Notes: generated from the sequence alone by a model not told the origin. DNA of 64,000 nt from JAZKID01 sp965247525 (GCA_965247525.1 OZ252015.1:1426001-1490000); one strand, 5' to 3'. Shown: positions 8,871-17,056, counted from the first letter of the stretch. Numbers and translations: made by a program.

Positions 8871-9100
8871 CTGCCGCACAGCCAAAGCTGCTTGGCATCA
8901 AAAGCTAAAATTCGTTCAGAAGACTGACGCGCGATAATATCGCTTGTCATATTTGCCTTGAAAGGCTGCCGCACAGTCAAAGCTGCTTGGCATCAAAAGC
9001 TAAAATTCGTTCAGAAGACTGACGCGCGATAATATCGCTTGTCATTTTTGCCTTGAAAGGCTGCCGCACAGCTAAAGCTGCTTGGCATCAAAAGCTAAAA
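8871..9100. repeat. 95-bp direct tandem repeat, two full copies and one partial
   Basis: Units begin at 8871, 8966 and 9061 with the same 10-base start (CTGCCGCACA), an exact 95-base period. Copies 1 and 2 are nearly identical; copy 3 stops matching after about 40 bases where the tRNA-Leu terminator begins. Each full unit holds a small hairpin (GCGAT-AAT-ATCGC). Read on the minus strand, each also has a degenerate terminator-like stem at the place the real terminator occupies in unit 3. No gene is seen from 8776 to 9134. Confidence 0.9.
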
Positions 9101-9124
9101 CTCGTCCACCGGACGAGTTTTTAT
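9097..9124. terminator. Intrinsic terminator downstream of tRNA-Leu
   Basis: A perfect 7-bp stem (CTCGTCC / GGACGAG, loop ACC, 9101-9117) is flanked by AAAA on the left and TTTTT on the right, so it can act in both directions. It lies directly downstream of the minus-strand tRNA. Confidence 0.8.
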
Positions 9125-9134
9125 ACGCTTTTGA

Positions 9135-9221
9135 TGGTGCCCAGGAGAGGACTCGAACCTCCACGATCTTGCAACCGCCAGCACCTGAAGCTGGTGCGTC
9201 TACCAATTCCGCCACCTGGGC
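9135..9221 (-). tRNA. tRNA-Leu (anticodon CAG)
   Basis: Read on the minus strand, the gene starts GCCCAGGTGGCGGAATTGG, typical of leucine tRNAs. It has the anticodon stem CCAGC/GCTGG around the loop TTCAGGT (anticodon CAG), a variable arm, the T-loop GTTCGAGTCC and the matching acceptor strand. CCA is encoded. The length is 87 bases, normal for a class II tRNA. Confidence 0.97.
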
Positions 9222-9361
9222 GTGCCGCCATAAAGGCGAGCACGGAAGCGATTGTGATATTCTATTTCAGCGCGATGTCAATTCTCGCCATTCAGGCTTT
9301 GACCTTGGCGCGCGCATCAGGTTATCTCATGTTTAACACGTTCACTCCATAAAAGAACATC

Positions 9362-10393
9362 ATGCAGCCAGCCCTGACCATGCGAAACGAAATTGTCACC
9401 GTCTTTGGCGGTTCCGGATTTTTGGGCCGCCATGTTGTCGCAGCCTTGGCACGCCAAGGCTATCGCATCAGGGTTGCTGTCCGCCGCCCGGACAATTGCG
9501 GATTTTTGAAGCCGCTTGGTTTGGTCGGACAAATTCAGGCCGTGCAGGCCAATCTGCGCTATCCCGCTTCGGTTGTTGCCGCCGTTGAAGGCGCAAGCGC
9601 TGTCGTCAACTGCGTCGGCATTTTGTTTGAATCCGGCGCGCAGCGTTTTAAGAGCGTTCAGGATGAAGGTGCTCGCACGTTGGCCGCTGCGGCGCGCGAT
9701 GCAGGCGTGCCGACATTCATTCATGTTTCGGCCATTGGTGCGAATGCCGAGAGCGCGTCCTCCTATGCCGTTTCGAAAGCGTCTGCGGAACAGCATGTTC
9801 TCGCCTGCAATCCGCGCGCCATCATCTTACGGCCTTCAATTATTTTTGGACCGGAAGACAAGTTCTTCAACAAATTTGCGGCTCTCGCGCGCTTTTTGCC
9901 TTTTTTGCCGCTGATCGGCGGCGGGATGACAAAATTTCAGCCCGTATATGTGTGCGATGTTGCGGATGCGGTTGTGGCCGGTGTGCAAGGCAAGGCGCAG
10001 GCCGGGCAGATCTATGAGCTTGGTGGCCCGCAGGTCAAAACATTTAAACAGTTGCTGCAGCTGGTTCTGGAAATGACATTGCGCAAGCGCCTGCTTGTGC
10101 CGCTGCCGTTTTTTGCGGCAAAAATTCAAGCCATGTTTATGCAGCTTTTACCCAATCCGGTTTTGACCGTCGACCAGGTCGAATTATTGCAGAGTGATAA
10201 TATTGTCAGCGAAGAGGCAAAGCGTGAGCAGCGCACGCTTGACGGGCTTGGCATTGCGCCAACGGCGCTGCGCGCCGTATTGCCATCTTATTTGTGGCCT
10301 TACCGCACGGGCGGAGAGTTTGCACAAAGCAATGCGCTTGTTGAAGACGAGATCGAAGCCGACGCCGCCTTCACAAAGGAGCGGCAGGCTTAA
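9362..10393 (+). CDS. NAD(P)-binding SDR-type protein, complex I NDUFA9-like
   Basis: This is a 343-residue atypical short-chain dehydrogenase. The nucleotide-binding loop is VTVFGGSGFLGRHVV at about residues 12-26. The usual Tyr-x-x-x-Lys is represented by SYAVSKASAE, and LRPSIIFGPEDKFFN is typical of the group annotated as the complex I NDUFA9 subunit family. Bacterial members are thought to bind NADPH as a quinone/Complex I-associated or lipid-related protein; the exact role is not established. It precedes the GST/FzlA-like gene by 18 bases, suggesting one transcript. Confidence 0.85.
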   Translation: MQPALTMRNEIVTVFGGSGFLGRHVVAALARQGYRIRVAVRRPDNCGFLKPLGLVGQIQAVQANLRYPASVVAAVEGASAVVNCVGILFESGAQRFKSVQDEGARTLAAAARDAGVPTFIHVSAIGANAESASSYAVSKASAEQHVLACNPRAIILRPSIIFGPEDKFFNKFAALARFLPFLPLIGGGMTKFQPVYVCDVADAVVAGVQGKAQAGQIYELGGPQVKTFKQLLQLVLEMTLRKRLLVPLPFFAAKIQAMFMQLLPNPVLTVDQVELLQSDNIVSEEAKREQRTLDGLGIAPTALRAVLPSYLWPYRTGGEFAQSNALVEDEIEADAAFTKERQA

Positions 10394-10411
10394 ATCCTGC
10401 GGCAGAATATT

Positions 10412-11095
10412 ATGCTCACGCTTCATTATGCTTCCATTGATCCGCATTCGCGTTTTGTCCGTCTACTGCTTAGCGAATATAATCTTGAGGCCGATTTTAT
10501 TGAGGAGCGGCTGGCCGAACGGCGGCGCGAGCTTTTGGAGCTTAATCCCGCAGGAACGCTGCCCGTTTTAAAAGACAATGACGCGGTGATTTGCGGCGGC
10601 AATGTCATCTCCGACTATCTTGATGAAGCTTACGGGTCTGAGATGGGTAGCCGGCGGCTGATGCCCGCCGCTGCGGTTGAACGGGCCGAAGTGCGCCGCC
10701 TTCTCGCTTGGTTCAATCTGAAATTCTACGATGAAGTGACATCGCATCTCGTCATGGAAAAATTCATTAAACGCGCGCGCACCGGCCCGCAGTCTGCGCC
10801 CGATGTCAGTGCCATTCGCGCTGCCAAATCAAACATCCGCTATCATTTGCGCTATATCAGCTTCCTGATGGGCACGCGTGATTTTCTTGCAGGTGACTGG
10901 CTGTCTGCGGCCGATTTTGCAGCGGCGGCACATTTCTCAACAGCCGATTATTTTGGCGATGTGCCATGGGATGAAGAACCGCATGCCAAGGTCTGGTATG
11001 CGCGCATTAAATCGCGCCCGGGCTTCCGGCCATTGTTGACGGAGCGAATTCCGGGCATGGAGCCTCCCGCGCATTATTCCGATCTCGATTTTTAA
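10412..11095 (+). CDS. fzlA: Glutathione S-transferase family protein, FzlA-like
   Basis: The protein has the GST fold: a thioredoxin-like N-terminal half (MLTLHYASIDPHSRFVRLLL, then NPAGTLPVL) and a helical C-terminal half. In alphaproteobacteria a GST-like protein of this size, beginning with a SRFVR motif and lying just before queG, is often FzlA. FzlA binds and curves FtsZ filaments and is needed for constriction in Caulobacter. The assignment rests on position and general resemblance, so an ordinary GST remains possible. Confidence 0.6.
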   Translation: MLTLHYASIDPHSRFVRLLLSEYNLEADFIEERLAERRRELLELNPAGTLPVLKDNDAVICGGNVISDYLDEAYGSEMGSRRLMPAAAVERAEVRRLLAWFNLKFYDEVTSHLVMEKFIKRARTGPQSAPDVSAIRAAKSNIRYHLRYISFLMGTRDFLAGDWLSAADFAAAAHFSTADYFGDVPWDEEPHAKVWYARIKSRPGFRPLLTERIPGMEPPAHYSDLDF

Positions 11096-11159
11096 AAGTC
11101 ATGTCACTGTGTGGCGGCGCCCGAGGCAAAGCCCAATGGCACAATAAAAATGTGCGCCC

Positions 11160-12257
11160 ATGCTGAAGGCCGAGCTTCAAAAAAAAGCAGGTGAGCTCGG
11201 CTTTGACATTTGCCGCGTTACATCGCCAGATCTTGGCACGCGTCAGCATGAGGATCTATCAAATTTTCTTTTAAAGAATTATCATGCCGGAATGGCATGG
11301 ATGGAGCCGCGAAAAGACGAGCGTGCCGCGCCGCAACTGCTATGGCCAGATGTCCGATCCATTCTCATGCTGGGCATGAATTATGCGCCCGACACAGACC
11401 CGATGGCGCGTCTTGCGCACGCCTCAAACGGCGTGGTGTCTGTTTATGCGCAAGGCCAGGATTATCACGATGTGATCAAGCCGAAACTGAAACAGCTTGC
11501 CGCATATCTGGGCCAGCATCACCATCAGGCGAAAGTCTTTGTTGACACCGCGCCGGTAATGGAAAAACCGCTGGCGCAGGCGGCGGGTTTAGGCTGGCAG
11601 GGCAAGCACACCGTGCTTGTCAGTCGTGAGTTTGGCTCATGGCTTTTTCTCGGGGCAATTTACACCGACGCGCTGCTTTCGCCCGATGAGGCCGAACAGG
11701 ATCATTGTGGCTCCTGCCGCAAATGTCTTGATGTCTGCCCGACCAATGCGTTCCCCGCGCCTTATCAGCTGGATGCGCGGCGCTGCATTTCCTATCTGAC
11801 GATCGAGCACAAAGGCGTCATTCCGCGCGAATTGCGCCGCGCTTTTGGCAACCGGATTTTTGGCTGCGACGACTGCCTTGCCGTTTGCCCATGGAACAAG
11901 TTTGCGGATGCGGCACACAATGCCGCGCTTGTTGCGCGGCGCGATATCGACATGCGCCCGTTGCATGAGCTTTTGCAATTGGATGATGCCGCATTTCGTA
12001 ATCTGTTTGCCAAAACACCAGTCAAGCGCACGGGCCGTGTCCGGTTTATCCGCAACTGCCTGATTGCGGCGGGCAACGCCAGTAACGAGGGTTTGATCGC
12101 GCCCGTGAAGGCGCTTCTTGATGATGAAAGCCCGCTGATCCGCGGTGCGGCAGTCTGGGCACTACTGCAATTGTCGCAACAACAATTTAGCGCAGAACAC
12201 TATCGTGCCGGTTCCGAGCCCGATGAAAGCGTGCGCGATGAATGGGCGCAGATTTAA
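11160..12257 (+). CDS. queG: Epoxyqueuosine reductase
   Basis: QueG carries out the last step of queuosine synthesis, reducing epoxyqueuosine in tRNA with a cobalamin and two [4Fe-4S] clusters. The 365-residue product shows the two ferredoxin-like motifs CGSCRKCLDVCPTNAF (about residues 182-197) and CDDCLAVCPWNKF (about 237-249). The active-site Asp lies in the stretch FVDTAPVMEKPLAQ (about 127-140), and the C-terminus has HEAT-like helices. It converges on the following hydrolase gene with a four-base overlap. Confidence 0.96.
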   Translation: MLKAELQKKAGELGFDICRVTSPDLGTRQHEDLSNFLLKNYHAGMAWMEPRKDERAAPQLLWPDVRSILMLGMNYAPDTDPMARLAHASNGVVSVYAQGQDYHDVIKPKLKQLAAYLGQHHHQAKVFVDTAPVMEKPLAQAAGLGWQGKHTVLVSREFGSWLFLGAIYTDALLSPDEAEQDHCGSCRKCLDVCPTNAFPAPYQLDARRCISYLTIEHKGVIPRELRRAFGNRIFGCDDCLAVCPWNKFADAAHNAALVARRDIDMRPLHELLQLDDAAFRNLFAKTPVKRTGRVRFIRNCLIAAGNASNEGLIAPVKALLDDESPLIRGAAVWALLQLSQQQFSAEHYRAGSEPDESVRDEWAQI

Positions 12258-13006
12258 ACAAAGCTCCCCGCGGCGCGCAGCATTTGCGCCAGATTGTCCG
12301 GGGTGGATAGGCGATGGTCGCCGTCTTTGATCAGGCTTAATGTGACATTGCCATCGAGCACGCTCATCAATTCCATCGCATGCCCGGGCGGCACATCCTT
12401 GTCTTTGGTTCCTTGCAGGATGTGAACAGGGCAGGGCACGCGAAACGGTTGATTGAGCACAAGATTGCGCCGTCCGTCCTCAATCAGTTCGCGCGTAATT
12501 GGGTAGGGCATATCGCCATAGCGTGTCGGCACATAATAAACGCCTTTTTCCAGAATTTCGTTTTGTGCGCGTTGCGGCAGTGATGGCCATAATAGTTTTT
12601 CGGTAAAATCCGGTGCTGGTGCAATCAATAACAGCCCTGCAATTTTTGCAGTGTCATTGCGCGCGTCCAAAAGCTGCAACAAGCGAAGTGCAATCCATCC
12701 GCCCATCGATGAACCGACGAGTACGCAGCGCTGTGCGGCGAAGTCATCAAAGACGGCAAGCGCGTCTTCAATGGCGCGGCTGAGGGTAAAGTCCGCCATC
12801 GTGCCCGAAGAGGCGCCGTGCCCGCTGTAATCGAACAGGCGGCAGCGCCTGTTTTGCGCCACGGCCCAATCAAACAAAGCACTGGCTTTTGATCCGCTCA
12901 TGTCCGACATGAAACCGGACAGCCAAAGGAAAGCCGGCTCATTGCCGCCATTTGTCGTGCGCATGGCGAGGCGGCGGTTGTCGTGGTTTAAAAAACCTGC
13001 TGTCAT
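12254..13006 (-). CDS. Alpha/beta hydrolase
   Basis: The 250-residue single-domain hydrolase has an oxyanion/strand region FLWLSGFMSDM, a nucleophile elbow GSSMGGW (Ser about residue 99), an Asp in GTKDKDVP and a His in KDGDHRLS. The layout resembles the ABHD10-like serine hydrolases of alphaproteobacteria, which include thioesterase and carboxylesterase activities. The substrate is not predictable. The start is ATG 13004-13006, divergent from the O-antigen-ligase-like gene 125 bases away. Confidence 0.82.
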   Translation of the reverse strand: MTAGFLNHDNRRLAMRTTNGGNEPAFLWLSGFMSDMSGSKASALFDWAVAQNRRCRLFDYSGHGASSGTMADFTLSRAIEDALAVFDDFAAQRCVLVGSSMGGWIALRLLQLLDARNDTAKIAGLLLIAPAPDFTEKLLWPSLPQRAQNEILEKGVYYVPTRYGDMPYPITRELIEDGRRNLVLNQPFRVPCPVHILQGTKDKDVPPGHAMELMSVLDGNVTLSLIKDGDHRLSTPDNLAQMLRAAGSFV

Positions 13007-13131
13007 GCGTCTTCATAAAGCGTGAAAGCTGGCGCGCGCAAGACGCGGCATGCGAAAACAAGCGGCACAAAGCAGGTCGGGCGTTGACAGGGCATATTTC
13101 AATTTTCCGTAAGTGGTTTGAGGGTTTGCGC

Positions 13132-14364
13132 ATGCTGGCATGGCCAGATGCGGCAGACTTTGCCCGCATCAATCTTGTTTTTGTGCCGCTGGTTGCCGCG
13201 GGCGGGGTGCTTTTTGGAAGCTTTCTCAGCGCCTTTATTGTGTCCGGTATGGTGTGGGCGGCATTGCAATTGCTGCGGCCATCGCTGCGCACACAATTTG
13301 ACCGCGATGCCAATATAATTGCCGCCTGCTTTGCGCTTTTTTTTATATCAGACCTCCTGTCGGCGCTTGCCAATGGCGTGCCGCAAGGCACGGTCAAAGA
13401 GTTGTTCGAGCGGTTGCCGTTTTTGTTTTTTCTCCCCGTTTTTTATGTGCTGCGCGCGGTACCCGCCATGATGCGCGACATGATGGAGCGCGCCTGCTGT
13501 CTCGCTTCGCTCGTGGTGTTTGCCGCAGCCGCGGCGCAGACTTTTGCCTTTGGCTTGCGTGCGGAAGGGGGCGCTGGAAATGCGGGCGTGTTCGCTGTGC
13601 TAAGTTTAATTATTTATGCCGTCACCTTGCTGGATGCGATACGCCATTCCAGACAGCGCCGCCTTACGGCAAGTCTCGCTGCAGCCTGCGCTGCGGGCGC
13701 CGTGTTTTTGTCCGGCATGCGCTCGTTGTGGCCGATGATTATCCTGCTGCCGCTCGTTCTTTATTTTATTTACGGGCGTGCACAGAACGTGCGCCTTCCA
13801 AAACGTATGTTTGTCGCAATGTTTCTACTTTTGCTGCTGATCGCCGCTGCGCTCTATCTGCCCATCAGCGCGCGGGTGCATCAGGGGCTTGATGATTTGC
13901 AGGCCCTGTCACAGCAAAATTATGAGACCTCGCTGGGGCAAAGACTGGTGATGTGGAAAGCCGGCGTGTCGTTGGTTGAAGAAAAACCGATCGCAGGCTA
14001 TGGACCGGCACAGCTGCCGCGATTGATGGCGCAGCGCACGAATGCACTGTTTGGCCTGCCTCTGTCTTTCACGCATTTTCATAATATATTGCTGACGCAG
14101 TGGATCAGGGGCGGGGTATTGGGGCTGGTTTCGGTGCCATTGCTTTTTCTTATTATGCCGCTTCTGGCGCGTCGCCGACTTGATGGCGAGGCTGCCCTTT
14201 ACGGCTTTGCCCTTCTTGTAGCGCTGGAACTGATTTATCTGAGCAGCGGACTTTTCAACATCATGTTTGGCCACGATATTCTGGACACTGTGTTCATCAG
14301 CCTCAGCACGATTGCGCTTTATTTTGTGTTTTCAAAGCCAGCGCCGCTCAAAGGCATGGCTTAA
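13132..14364 (+). CDS. O-antigen ligase/polymerase-like membrane protein
   Basis: The 410-residue protein has about ten to twelve membrane segments and one larger periplasmic loop, in the Wzy/WaaL family. The loop has the pattern SLGQRLVMWKAGVSL then PIAGYGPAQL, followed by HFHNILLTQWIRGGVLGL, which carries the conserved His. Such proteins join or polymerise lipid-linked glycans at the periplasmic face. The ATG at 13132 is chosen because TGAGGG lies seven bases upstream and the membrane domain begins soon after. The acceptor is not known. Confidence 0.8.
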   Translation: MLAWPDAADFARINLVFVPLVAAGGVLFGSFLSAFIVSGMVWAALQLLRPSLRTQFDRDANIIAACFALFFISDLLSALANGVPQGTVKELFERLPFLFFLPVFYVLRAVPAMMRDMMERACCLASLVVFAAAAAQTFAFGLRAEGGAGNAGVFAVLSLIIYAVTLLDAIRHSRQRRLTASLAAACAAGAVFLSGMRSLWPMIILLPLVLYFIYGRAQNVRLPKRMFVAMFLLLLLIAAALYLPISARVHQGLDDLQALSQQNYETSLGQRLVMWKAGVSLVEEKPIAGYGPAQLPRLMAQRTNALFGLPLSFTHFHNILLTQWIRGGVLGLVSVPLLFLIMPLLARRRLDGEAALYGFALLVALELIYLSSGLFNIMFGHDILDTVFISLSTIALYFVFSKPAPLKGMA

Positions 14365-14372
14365 AGCCTCGC

Positions 14373-14408
14373 AAAGCAAGGCGATCCTTGCTTTTGTGTG
14401 TGTTTTTA
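14373..14408 (+). terminator. Intrinsic terminator after the O-antigen-ligase-like gene
   Basis: A 9-bp stem, AAAGCAAGG/CCTTGCTTT with loop CGAT, is followed by a T-rich run (TTGTGTGTGTTTTT). It separates the upstream gene from infC. Confidence 0.8.
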
Positions 14409-14475
14409 GGCATGAAAGTGATGCGCCGCGGCCATTCTAGGTCGCAGGACGCCCGTTAAAACCAGGAGCACGCTC

Positions 14476-15018
14476 ATTCGCCGTCCATTTCAACGCCCGA
14501 ACACACCTAACGAAAAAGAAGGCCCAAGAATCAATCAGGATATCCGCGCCAAAGACGTGATGCTGATCGACGATACCGGCGAGAATGTCGGTGTCACCCC
14601 GATCGCCCGCGCGCTGGAAATTGCCGCTGCTGCGGGTCTTGATCTTGTTGAGATTGTGCCAACCGCGACCCCGCCCGTGTGCAAGGTTCTTGATTACGGC
14701 AAATATAAATTTCAGGCGCAAAAAAAAGCGGCAGAAGCCCGCCGCAACCAGCATGTTGTTGAAATCAAGGAAATCAAGGTCCGCCCGGGCATCGACAAGC
14801 ATGACTACGATGTCAAAATGCGCGCCATGAAGAGCTTTTTTGAAGAAGGCGACAAGGTCAAAGTGACTTTGCGTTTTCGTGGACGCGAAATGGCGCATCC
14901 TGAGCTTGGCCTGAAAGTCCTTGACCGCGTAAAGGCCGATACGGTCGATATCGCCAAGGTTGAGTTCGAGCCGAAGATGGAAGGCCGTCAGGCAACGATG
15001 ATTTTGGCGCCGCGGTAA
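14476..15018 (+). CDS. infC: Translation initiation factor IF-3, AUU start codon
   Basis: IF-3 binds the 30S subunit, keeps it apart from 50S and proofreads the start codon. The core (LDLVEIVPTATPPVCKVLDYG and KEIKVRPGIDKHDYDVK) is unmistakable. No ATG or GTG gives the full N-terminus. The frame extends upstream from the first GTG (14557) by 27 codons to an ATT at 14476-14478, preceded by AGGAG with seven bases between. Translation from there gives the family N-terminus (…GPRINQDIRAKDVMLID), 180 residues in all. An AUU start lets IF-3 repress its own synthesis in other bacteria, and is inferred to do so here. Confidence 0.93.
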   Translation: MRRPFQRPNTPNEKEGPRINQDIRAKDVMLIDDTGENVGVTPIARALEIAAAAGLDLVEIVPTATPPVCKVLDYGKYKFQAQKKAAEARRNQHVVEIKEIKVRPGIDKHDYDVKMRAMKSFFEEGDKVKVTLRFRGREMAHPELGLKVLDRVKADTVDIAKVEFEPKMEGRQATMILAPR

Positions 15019-15057
15019 ACCTGCGGTTTCGTGTTCTTGTCGCCGCGGTATTGAGTG

Positions 15058-15432
15058 ATGGAAAATACGGGCGCTGAGCCTAAGCCGAACGTTTATATTT
15101 CAGTGACAGGGCTTGAGTTACAAAGTGTTTTCAAGCTTGTGCGTTTTTATTGGCATGCCATTCGAAGCCTGATCCAGGCCAGAAAAACGCAAGGCCATAT
15201 CCGCACGGATGTGTTTAGAATTGGCCGTGTCCACCACACAATAACCATCTGGAACAGCCGAAAATCAATGACTGGTTTTCTTTACAAAGGCGCGCACAAG
15301 CAGGCCATCAAAGCATTTCCCACGATTGCCACCGGTAAAACATTTGGTTTTGAAAGTGTGGGCATTCCCGCGAGAGGCGACATTCTTGCGCACTGGCACG
15401 ACTATGGAAAAACCTACATGGTCAAAAACTAA
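15058..15432 (+). CDS. Small DUF3291/monooxygenase-like protein
   Basis: The 124-residue product looks like a single dimeric alpha-beta-barrel domain. It starts YISVTGLELQSVFKL, then has a strand with HHTITIWNSRKSMTGFLYKG and a helix HKQAIKAFP, as in DUF3291 and spheroidene-monooxygenase-like proteins. No catalytic role can be assigned. The ATG at 15058 is preferred over the GTG just before it. It lies 39 bases after infC and could be cotranscribed, although it is not part of the classical infC-rpmI-rplT operon. Confidence 0.6.
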   Translation: MENTGAEPKPNVYISVTGLELQSVFKLVRFYWHAIRSLIQARKTQGHIRTDVFRIGRVHHTITIWNSRKSMTGFLYKGAHKQAIKAFPTIATGKTFGFESVGIPARGDILAHWHDYGKTYMVKN

Positions 15433-16180
15433 AAATGCGCCATAAAAAGCAAAAGGCGCGGGATGTTTTTGAAAACATGCCTCGCGCCCTCCGGTCAGGT
15501 GCGGCTGAAGTTCGATCAAAACCTGCCCGAAAGCGAAGCCTTGTCAAATCTCCAGTCGTCCTGAGAGTGTTTCGGAGCGCGCCACCCTTTTTCAAAGGTC
15601 TTGCTGGGCCAAAACCGGCACTTCGTCCTTTAATTGCGCCAGTTCGGGCAAGCCCTTATGGCGTGTTGCGGGACATATGGCCGCTTGCGAATTTCAGCTG
15701 AACAGGGGACGCAAAATTCCCGCCTGTTCGCTTTTTTAAAGGTTTGACCCTTCAGAAAAGCCCGTTTGAAAGTTTGACCTTTCAAACTGCCCCGCACATC
15801 CTGTCCCTTAAAGACTGTCTTCCTGTGCAGGCGGTTTTAAAAGGCTCTTCCTGTTTCAGACTGTCTCACCTTTTAAGGGGCGAGGAGGTTGGAAGAACCG
15901 CCGATAAAAAGAGCATGCCGCAGCTTTCGCGGTTTGTCAGCGGCCAAAACAGCACGTCGAGGCTTTGATCCCGCTATCCCCGCAAGACACCGGTTTTTTG
16001 AAAATGACGTGTTGTTTTTAAAGGTTGATTTGACTCTTTACTTCCGTCATAACAGCCGGGCACATAAGCCTGAAAAGTCCTTCGGGTTTTCAGTCGAGCT
16101 TATGGGCAAAAAAATGTAGCAGGCGGGCTGAATGGGACGCCTTGATCTGCTCATATGCGCCCCTTTGTGGGCGCTTTTTA
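15433..16180. other. Unassigned intergenic region with several stem-loops between infC/DUF3291 and rpmI
   Basis: About 750 bases without a convincing protein gene. Visible structures: a long hairpin at 15455-15488 (GGCGCG...CGCGCC with inner ATGTTTT/AAAACAT) followed on the minus strand by T-rich sequence; a 9-bp stem GTTTGAAAG/CTTTCAAAC at 15764-15787; and a two-part stem at about 16061-16105 (CATAAGC/GCTTATG outside, CTGAAAA/TTTTCAG inside) enclosed by CAGCC/GGCTG. The plus-strand hairpin before rpmI is listed separately. Stable non-coding RNA is possible but I recognise no known family. Confidence 0.5.
16157..16179 (+). terminator. Intrinsic terminator or attenuator in the rpmI leader
   Basis: Stem GCGCCC/GGGCGC with a six-base loop is followed by TTTTT. 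It lies about 120 bases upstream of rpmI, so it may end the upstream transcript or act as an attenuator. Confidence 0.75.
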
Positions 16181-16183
16181 GCT

Positions 16184-16286
16184 CGTCATGAGGCCTTGGC
16201 CGAACTGACACATTCAACTCGCCACAAGGGTTTTGCCCAAGCTGGCCTCAACCGTCACGAAGCTTTGGCTGAACTGACGCATTAAA
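16184..16286 (+). repeat. Two imperfect 34-bp direct repeats in the rpmI leader
   Basis: Copies at about 16184-16217 and 16253-16286, spaced 69 bases, share CGTCA-GA-GC-TTGGC-GAACTGAC-CATT-AA with about eight differences. The second ends just before the rpmI ribosome site. They lie between the terminator-like hairpin and rpmI. Confidence 0.6.
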
Positions 16287-16300
16287 TATGGAGAAGCAAA

Positions 16301-16498
16301 GTGCCCAAACTGAAGACCAAAAGCGGCGTTAAAAAACGCTTCAAGCTCACTGGTACGGGAAAAGTAAAACTGACCCAAGCCGGAAAACGTCACGGCATGA
16401 TCAAACGGACGAACAAACAGCTCCGTAACCAGCGCGGCATGACAATTGCTGCCGAGGGTGATGCTGCCAAGATCAAGAAATGGATGCCGTATGCGTGA
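16301..16498 (+). CDS. rpmI: 50S ribosomal protein L35
   Basis: This is a 65-residue basic protein beginning PKLKTKSGVKKRFKLTGTGK, the L35 signature, and ending KKWMPYA. It starts with GTG (16301-16303), preceded by GGAGAAGCAAA. Together with rplT it forms the conserved ribosomal-protein pair repressed by L20 in several bacteria. Confidence 0.97.
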   Translation: MPKLKTKSGVKKRFKLTGTGKVKLTQAGKRHGMIKRTNKQLRNQRGMTIAAEGDAAKIKKWMPYA

Positions 16499-16586
16499 GC
16501 CTAAAAAGTTATCAGACTTTTTAAATCAGCTTTCGCATTAACAAAAACACGCATTCAAACATTTCAGAGCCTGAAGGAGATTTCAT

Positions 16587-17021
16587 ATGGCCCGCGTTAA
16601 ACGTGGCGTAACGTCACACGCCAAACATAAAAAAGTTCTTAAACTTGCCAAAGGCTTTCGTGGCCGCCGCAAAAATACAATCCGTACCGCGAAAGCGGCC
16701 GTCGAAAAAGCGCAACAATATGCGTATCGCGATCGTAAAAACCGCAAGCGCACATTCCGCGCTTTGTGGATCCAGCGTATCAATGCGGCTGTCCGCCTTG
16801 TCGATGCGGAAATGACATATTCCAAATTCATCGCTGGGCTGATTGCGGCAGGCAACACGCTTGACCGTCAGGTCCTGTCGGAACTTGCGATTTCAGATCC
16901 TGAAATTTTTGCCTTCATTGTCGGTGAAGCGAAAGCAGCTCTGCCAGCGCCAAAGCCACCGGCTCCAGTTGCGCCAAAGAAAGCCAAGCCTGCAAAAAAC
17001 ACGCAGAAGCTCGCAGCTTAA
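16587..17021 (+). CDS. rplT: 50S ribosomal protein L20 with extended C-terminal tail
   Basis: L20 nucleates 50S assembly on 23S rRNA. Residues 1-117 match the family (ARVKRGVTSHAKHKKVL; AKGFRGRRKNTIRTA; RALWIQRINAA). A further 27 residues rich in Pro, Ala and Lys (about 118-144) extend beyond the usual ~118-residue length. AAGGAG lies nine bases before the ATG. In well-studied systems L20 also binds the rpmI leader and represses the operon. Confidence 0.97.
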   Translation: MARVKRGVTSHAKHKKVLKLAKGFRGRRKNTIRTAKAAVEKAQQYAYRDRKNRKRTFRALWIQRINAAVRLVDAEMTYSKFIAGLIAAGNTLDRQVLSELAISDPEIFAFIVGEAKAALPAPKPPAPVAPKKAKPAKNTQKLAA

Positions 17022-17033
17022 ACTAAAGCGGTC

Positions 17034-17056
17034 ATGGCCGGACAGGATCCGGCCAT
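17034..17056 (+). terminator. Possible terminator or attenuator hairpin between rplT and pheS
   Basis: ATGGCCGG/CCGGCCAT forms an 8-bp stem with a seven-base loop followed by TTCTC. The T-run is weak, so it could also be a processing or attenuator structure. Confidence 0.4.

Noticed and set aside
8871..9100. CRISPR array
   Set aside because: The repeat is 95 bases with no spacers between units and no cas genes nearby.
9053..9352. Plus-strand frames across the tRNA-Leu gene
   Set aside because: They translate the complement of the tRNA and its flanks, a frequent false call.
15530..15620. Minus-strand ACTCTCAGG motif resembling part of a glycine riboswitch
   Set aside because: Only one short conserved block is visible, the rest of the aptamer core is not, and no minus-strand gene lies downstream to be controlled.
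15433..16180. tmRNA, RNase P RNA or signal-recognition RNA in the infC-rpmI gap
   Set aside because: None of their conserved blocks (tag-like frame, GAGGAAAGTCC, or the SRP GGAAGGAAGCAG loop) is present.
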